Assembly (NCBI GenBank): GCA_037138755.1
Contig: JBAXHT010000002.1
Location: 1-64,000, forward strand
DNA: 64,000 nt
Direction of reading: 5' to 3'
Source: Armatimonadota bacterium
GTDB lineage: Bacteria > Armatimonadota > Fimbriimonadia > Fimbriimonadales > Fimbriimonadaceae
How positions within the stretch are numbered: position 1 is the first letter of the stretch; every line of letters begins with the position of its first letter. The notes under the pieces are model-generated. The model was not told the origin of the DNA and searched no databases. It saw only the letters and a list, made by a program, of their open reading frames with translations. The position numbers were made by a program, and so were the translations under genes. Below, one piece after another: positions 60,011-64,000 of the stretch.

Positions 60011-60022
60011 AACTGCAAAGCG

Positions 60023-60679
60023 ATGAAGCTCTTTGTTGATACCGGTGATTTGGACGAAGTAAAAAAGGCGGCTGAATGGGGCGTGATCGACGGAGTCACC
60101 ACCAACCCAACCCTCATCGCCAAAACCGGAAAACCCTTCAAAGAAGTCGTCCTCAAGATCTGCGAACTGATGCCCGAAGGCGCAATCTCCGCCGAAGTCG
60201 TCGCCACCGACTACGACACCATGCTCAAAGAAGCCCTGGAAATCAGCAGCTGGTCCCCCCAAATCGTCGTCAAGGTCCCCCTCATCGAGAACGGCGTCAA
60301 GCTCGTCTCCACCCTCACCGACAAAGGAATCCGCACCAACGTCACCCTCGTCTTCTCCGTCAGCCAGGCCCTCATGGCCGCCAAAGCCGGCGCAACCTAC
60401 ATCTCCAACTTCGTCGGCCGAGTCGACGATAACGGAGCCGACGGAATGGACGCCGTCCGCGACACCGTCGAAATGGTCAACACCTACGGCTTCGACAGCG
60501 AAGTCCTCGTCGCCTCCGTCCGACACCCGCTCCACGTCCTAGAGTCAATCCGAGCCGGCGCCCACGTCGCCACCATGCCGCTCAAGACGCTAGAAATGAT
60601 GTTCAAACACCCCATGACCGACTCCGGCCTCGACCGCTTCCTAGCTGACTGGAACAAAGCCGGCCTCAGCATTTTCTAG
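60023..60679 (+). CDS. tal: Transaldolase (fructose-6-phosphate aldolase type)
   Basis: This 218-residue short transaldolase has FVDTGDLDEVKK, DGVTTNPTLIA, IVVKVPLIENGVK (the Schiff-base Lys in VKVP) and ISNFVGRVDDNG. Such proteins transfer a dihydroxyacetone unit in the pentose phosphate pathway or act as fructose-6-phosphate aldolase. A TAAACT hexamer 8 bases before the ATG and no ribosome binding site suggest a leaderless start. Confidence 0.93.
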   Translation: MKLFVDTGDLDEVKKAAEWGVIDGVTTNPTLIAKTGKPFKEVVLKICELMPEGAISAEVVATDYDTMLKEALEISSWSPQIVVKVPLIENGVKLVSTLTDKGIRTNVTLVFSVSQALMAAKAGATYISNFVGRVDDNGADGMDAVRDTVEMVNTYGFDSEVLVASVRHPLHVLESIRAGAHVATMPLKTLEMMFKHPMTDSGLDRFLADWNKAGLSIF

Positions 60680-60691
60680 TCCTATCTTGCC

Positions 60692-61118
60692 ATGCCCACT
60701 TTGGATGCGTCGGTTCTAACTGGTGTGATCGCAGCAACTACGTCGGTTGCGGTCGTGCATTACCTCACAGAAGAAGAGAGAAGATACGAAAGTCGCTCGG
60801 GATGAGAAGCTTGCTTTTTATCGCGAGTTGATAAGAGTGATGTCTGACTGCGTTGATGGTAATCGGGCAGTTGATGGAGCAAACCGATTTGCCGAGGCTT
60901 CCAATCTTGCTCCTTTGTATGTTTCGAATGGTGTGATGAGCGCCTTGTATTCCTTTAGACATGTAACTCGAGACTCAGCTACGCTCGACGAACAATCTCA
61001 CCATGATCGATTGTTGACCCTGCTCGTACAGGAGATACGCAAAGTCATCGGAGTTGGCGGTGACCTTGTCCAAGACCGGATCACAGTCAGATTCTGGGCC
61101 GCAGGGAAAGGAAAGTAG
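60692..61118 (+). pseudogene. Frameshifted small membrane-anchored protein
   Basis: From ATG 60692 the frame gives 37 residues with a membrane helix (LTGVIAATTSVAVVHYL) and ends at a TGA at 60803-60805. A second frame, +1 relative to the first, is open from 60747 to 61118. It gives a basic then helical region (KVARDEKLAFYRELIRVMSD) that continues naturally from the first. The fused product would be about 140 residues. The shift probably lies in the AGAAGAAGAGAGAAG run near 60768-60783. A decayed gene, sequencing error or programmed shift are possible. Confidence 0.55.
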
Positions 61119-61220
61119 CTGCCCCTGGAACCCGGAGGCCCACGTCCGGTTAAGTCCCCGAGGCACCACTCCGAAAGAGCCCTCGAAGAACCCCTAACCT
61201 TCGGCTAATCCAGAGCTTCT

Positions 61221-61238
61221 GCGGACGAGGGCGTCCGC
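61221..61238. repeat. Hairpin upstream of the 308-residue gene
   Basis: GCGGACG (61221-61227) and CGTCCGC (61232-61238) form a perfect 7-bp stem with a 4-base loop, just before the TAAAAT hexamer. Confidence 0.6.
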
Positions 61239-61245
61239 GCTCCAG

Positions 61246-61251
61246 TAAAAT
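61246..61251 (+). promoter_or_regulatory. -10-like TAAAAT of the 308-residue gene
   Basis: TAAAAT is followed by 7 bases and the ATG at 61259, matching the leaderless pattern. Confidence 0.5.
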
Positions 61252-61258
61252 CCACCCC

Positions 61259-62185
61259 ATGAGCCTCCGCTCCCTCTTCGGCAGAAAGCCTAACCTCCCG
61301 TACTGGGCCCAAGGCGTAAAGCAGCAAGACTTCGACAACCTCCTCGACGCCGTCCGAACCTACTTCAAAGACCACGGAACGGAAGTAGAAGTCAACGAAG
61401 CCGAAGGCTTCGCAAGCCCCAAATCCGGCCCCCTGGCGGACCAGCAACTCGGCCTCCACAACCTCATTCGAATCATCCCCGGAATGAAATCAGAAGATGT
61501 CCAGCGCTTTATCAATGACCACTTCGGAAAATTCCTAGACATGGGGATCGAACAAGAGCGGATCGAAAACGGCACTTACGAGGAAGTCAAGAAGTACCTC
61601 CGCGTCAGAATCTTCTACACCGAACCCAGCAACCCTGAAGACCCCCTCTACACCTTCCCCGGAATTCAGCTTTGCGAAACTCTCAAGGCCTGCCCAATGT
61701 TCGATCTCGAACACTCCGCAGTGACTCTATCAAAAGACAAATTCGAGAGTTGGAACGTCCCAATTGAAGAAGTCCATCAACTCGCCCTCGACCAGACATT
61801 CGCCGACGTCGACCGCAACGGAACCTTCGAGAAAATCGACCTCTCAAACGGACGTCCCGCCTTCCTCGTCAGCGACGAGAACATCTACTTTGCCAGCATT
61901 GCACTTGATCTGAAAAGAGCAGTCACCGAAGAACCTCGCTGTGGCTATCTCGTCTTCATCCCTAGCCGCCAGTCACTGCTCATACAACCCCTAACCGATC
62001 GAGACTCCGTAAAGCAACTAACCAAACTCTGCGAAGCCGCCAACCAGATGTTCCTCGACCAAGTAGGAAAAGTCGGAGTCGACGCCTACTGGCTCAAAGA
62101 CAACGTTTTCAAACGTCTAGAACTCGGCGATCCCGGTACGGATCATCCCAACTTCGCCGCTATGTCCAATTGTATTGCTAACTAG
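61259..62185 (+). CDS. Uncharacterised protein, weakly DUF1444-like
   Basis: This 308-residue soluble protein has no signal peptide or membrane helix. It has a QQLGLHNLIRIIPGMKSEDV segment and a YLRVRIFYTEP beta strand that weakly recall DUF1444 proteins, a poorly understood family; I would not rely on this. No catalytic motif is evident. It is convergent with the alcohol dehydrogenase, whose stop lies 4 bases from its own. Confidence 0.6.
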   Translation: MSLRSLFGRKPNLPYWAQGVKQQDFDNLLDAVRTYFKDHGTEVEVNEAEGFASPKSGPLADQQLGLHNLIRIIPGMKSEDVQRFINDHFGKFLDMGIEQERIENGTYEEVKKYLRVRIFYTEPSNPEDPLYTFPGIQLCETLKACPMFDLEHSAVTLSKDKFESWNVPIEEVHQLALDQTFADVDRNGTFEKIDLSNGRPAFLVSDENIYFASIALDLKRAVTEEPRCGYLVFIPSRQSLLIQPLTDRDSVKQLTKLCEAANQMFLDQVGKVGVDAYWLKDNVFKRLELGDPGTDHPNFAAMSNCIAN

Positions 62186-62189
62186 CCCC

Positions 62190-63284
62190 TCAAGCCTCGA
62201 TAATCACCTTCAAAGCATGAGTCTTCGACGCCTGCCCAAAGGTCTCGTAAGCCGAAACAATATCCGCCAACTTAAAGTGGTGGGTGATCAGAAGAGAAGG
62301 ATCAATCTTCCCACTCTTAACAATCGCGAGCAGCATCCGAGTGCTCTCAGTATCAACCAGGCCCGTGGTGATCGAGATATTCCGATCCCAAAGCCGATTC
62401 AGCTCAAGATCAACCTTCTCGCCGTGAACGCCAATATTGGCAATCACTCCACCAACGCCAATCACCGCCTGACAAGTCTCAAACGAAGCCGCCATCCCAA
62501 CCGCCTCAATCGCCGTATCAACTCCCAGTCCATTGGTCAAAGCCATCACCTTCGCCACCGCCTGCCCGTCGCGATTATTAATCACATCCGTTGCCCCCAG
62601 CCGAGTCGCCGCCGCAAGCCGATTGTCATCCATGTCAATCACAATAATCTTCGCCGGCGAAAAGAACTGCGCCGTCAGAACAACTCCCAGCCCAATCGGC
62701 CCCGCGCCAATAATTGCAACCGTCCCGCCCGGCTTCACCTTCCCGTTCAAAACCCCCTTCTCAAACCCGGTCGGAATAATGTCACTCAACATGACCAGTG
62801 CCTCCTCATCAACCCCGACCGGAGCATGGTAAAGGCTATTGTCAGCATAAGGAATCCGCACAAACTCCGCCTGAGTCCCGTCAATCGTATTCCCCAAAAT
62901 CCACCCGCCCGTCGTACAGTGCGAATACATCTGCCGACGACAGAAATCACACTTCCCGCACGACGTAATGCAGGAGATCAAAACGTGGTCGCCGACCTTA
63001 AACTGCGAAACGCCCGAGCCAATTGACTCAACAATCCCAACCCCCTCATGTCCCAAAATCCGCCCCGGAGCACAGGACGGAATATCGCCCTTCATGATGT
63101 GCAAGTCCGTTCCGCAAATGGTCGTCTTCACCATCTTCACCACCGCATCACTAGGCTCCATGACCCTCGCCCGTGGCCGATTCTCAAGTTTCATCTGTCC
63201 CGGCGCAAGGTACACCAGCGCTTTCATCAGCCCCGTGCTGGCCAGTTCGTTTCGGACGGATGATTCTCGTTCCATTTGCTTCAT
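62190..63284 (-). CDS. Zinc-dependent alcohol dehydrogenase
   Basis: This 364-residue protein belongs to the medium-chain dehydrogenase family. It has the catalytic-zinc motif CGTDLHIMKGD and GHEGVGIV, the structural-zinc Cys lobe CGKCDFCRRQMYSHC, and the Rossmann motif GAGPIGLG. It probably oxidises a primary or secondary alcohol with NAD. AAGGAG precedes the start by 2 bases for ATG 63284 or 11 for ATG 63275; ATG 63227 (MKALVYL) is where many homologues begin. This is one of few genes here with a strong Shine-Dalgarno sequence. Confidence 0.92.
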   Translation of the reverse strand: MKQMERESSVRNELASTGLMKALVYLAPGQMKLENRPRARVMEPSDAVVKMVKTTICGTDLHIMKGDIPSCAPGRILGHEGVGIVESIGSGVSQFKVGDHVLISCITSCGKCDFCRRQMYSHCTTGGWILGNTIDGTQAEFVRIPYADNSLYHAPVGVDEEALVMLSDIIPTGFEKGVLNGKVKPGGTVAIIGAGPIGLGVVLTAQFFSPAKIIVIDMDDNRLAAATRLGATDVINNRDGQAVAKVMALTNGLGVDTAIEAVGMAASFETCQAVIGVGGVIANIGVHGEKVDLELNRLWDRNISITTGLVDTESTRMLLAIVKSGKIDPSLLITHHFKLADIVSAYETFGQASKTHALKVIIEA

Positions 63285-63518
63285 AACTCCTTAAGTCTGC
63301 GGCTCGGGAACGCCATATTCACAGTCGCAATAATTCAGTCCCCAAAACCCCTGTCAATCAAAACTAACCTCAGATATCGCATCCATGTCAAAATGCACCG
63401 CCAACTAGATCCGGGGATCGAAACTCCCAATTCACCAAACCCAACTGTCCAACCCAAGCCACACGCAACCAGATTAAGCTTCCGTTAAACCCCACTTGCC
63501 ACCAAAACAGATCACTGA

Positions 63519-63524
63519 TACAAT
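63519..63524 (+). promoter_or_regulatory. -10-like TACAAT before the last gene
   Basis: TACAAT is followed by 7 bases and the ATG at 63532. The 247-base gap before this gene (63285-63531) holds no other feature I could support. Confidence 0.5.
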
Positions 63525-63531
63525 GCCAACT

Positions 63532-64000
63532 ATGAAACCTGCATTGTTTCTAGGATTGCTTGGGCTTGCAACTCTCGGCTATGGCCAGAACCTCCTCCTC
63601 AACCCCGGATTCGAAGCCGTGCCCGACAACAGCCAAGGCCAGGGCTACTTGCCAAACGATTGGATCACAATTTCGTCATCACCAGACACCTACACCAACG
63701 ACGGCTCTTACGGCCTTGCCCCCACCGCCTTCGGAAACTTCACCGGGATCACTGCCCACAGCGGTAATGCCTGGGTCGCCGGCTGGTCCGCCGGACCCGA
63801 GGCCTTCGGCCAAACCCTCGCCGCTCCGCTTACCGGCAACCAAACCTACACCCTCTCCGGCTGGCTCCATCAAGCCGTCCGAGGAGACCTCGATAACCCT
63901 GGCGGCTACCAAATCAGCCTCCTCAACTCGTCCGACTCCAGTTTCGTGGTTCTCACCAACCTCGGCGACACCGTCTCCGTAGCCCAAGGTTGGCGCTTCT
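63532..64000 (+). CDS. Secreted protein, 3' truncated (probable PEP-CTERM type)
   Basis: The frame from ATG 63532 stays open to the window edge, giving 156 residues. It starts with a signal peptide (FLGLLGLATLGYGQ) followed by NLLLNPGFEAVPDN, the NPGFE motif that opens many carbohydrate-binding-type beta-sandwich modules in PEP-CTERM proteins. No C-terminus is visible, so the sorting tail is only expected. Confidence 0.75.
   Translation, partial: MKPALFLGLLGLATLGYGQNLLLNPGFEAVPDNSQGQGYLPNDWITISSSPDTYTNDGSYGLAPTAFGNFTGITAHSGNAWVAGWSAGPEAFGQTLAAPLTGNQTYTLSGWLHQAVRGDLDNPGGYQISLLNSSDSSFVVLTNLGDTVSVAQGWRF

Overview
The window is a gene-dense, moderately GC-rich bacterial chromosome segment. Four secreted proteins share an N-terminal export signal, three of them ending in a PEP-CTERM sorting tail. 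Together with many stalk-, TPR- and zinc-ribbon proteins and a separate NuoG, this suggests a free-living Gram-negative heterotroph, perhaps of the Armatimonadota (Fimbriimonas-like). That placement is inferred from gene content only; no rRNA gene is present.

Layout. 1-2144: the end of a Thr/Gly-repeat YHYH-domain protein plus a HupE-like membrane protein. 2157-5239 (minus): nine consecutive small genes, each pairing a CxxC...CxxC zinc ribbon with membrane segments, mostly overlapping by 4 bases. 5446-13382: acyl-CoA dehydrogenase with a palindromic repeat inside its reading frame, a PEP-CTERM protein, DoxX, a GH26 glycosidase, an HTH protein, and a zinc-ribbon/TPR/PilZ operon. 13388-19501: a broken toxin with its DUF433 antitoxin, nuoG, a GH78 rhamnosidase and a DUF1289 protein. 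19488-22345: a stalk-domain protein and an envelope/copper-stress-like cluster. 22516-27244: PEP-CTERM protein, nitrilase-family protein, rplS, lepB and a CAU-anticodon tRNA.

27304-31506: polysaccharide-type ABC exporter, ribokinase, pyroglutamyl peptidase and a sugar isomerase. 31493-39215 (minus): complex I operon nuoH-J-K-L-M-(unknown ORF)-N, without nuoI between H and J. 39305-53575: YgiB/YgiC-like pair, PEP-CTERM protein, ChaN-like protein, leuS, TPR protein, a 759-residue STN-type protein, RluA-type synthase, Lnt-like protein, DinB protein, an acyl-CoA carboxylase beta subunit and mscL. 53646-55471: accD-accA. 55564-57946: an isolated phage terminase and portal pair. 58070-64000: GlmL-like ATPase, transaldolase, a frameshifted gene, an uncharacterised 308-residue protein, an alcohol dehydrogenase and the beginning of a secreted protein.

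A recurring theme is transcription signals. Many genes have a TAnnnT-like hexamer exactly 6-8 bases before the start codon and no Shine-Dalgarno sequence, which suggests widespread leaderless initiation, including on GTG and TTG codons. Genes inside operons are joined by ATGA, GTGA or TAATG overlaps. Carbon metabolism is represented by both biotin-dependent carboxyltransferase types, fatty-acid oxidation, plant-polysaccharide glycosidases and respiratory complex I.
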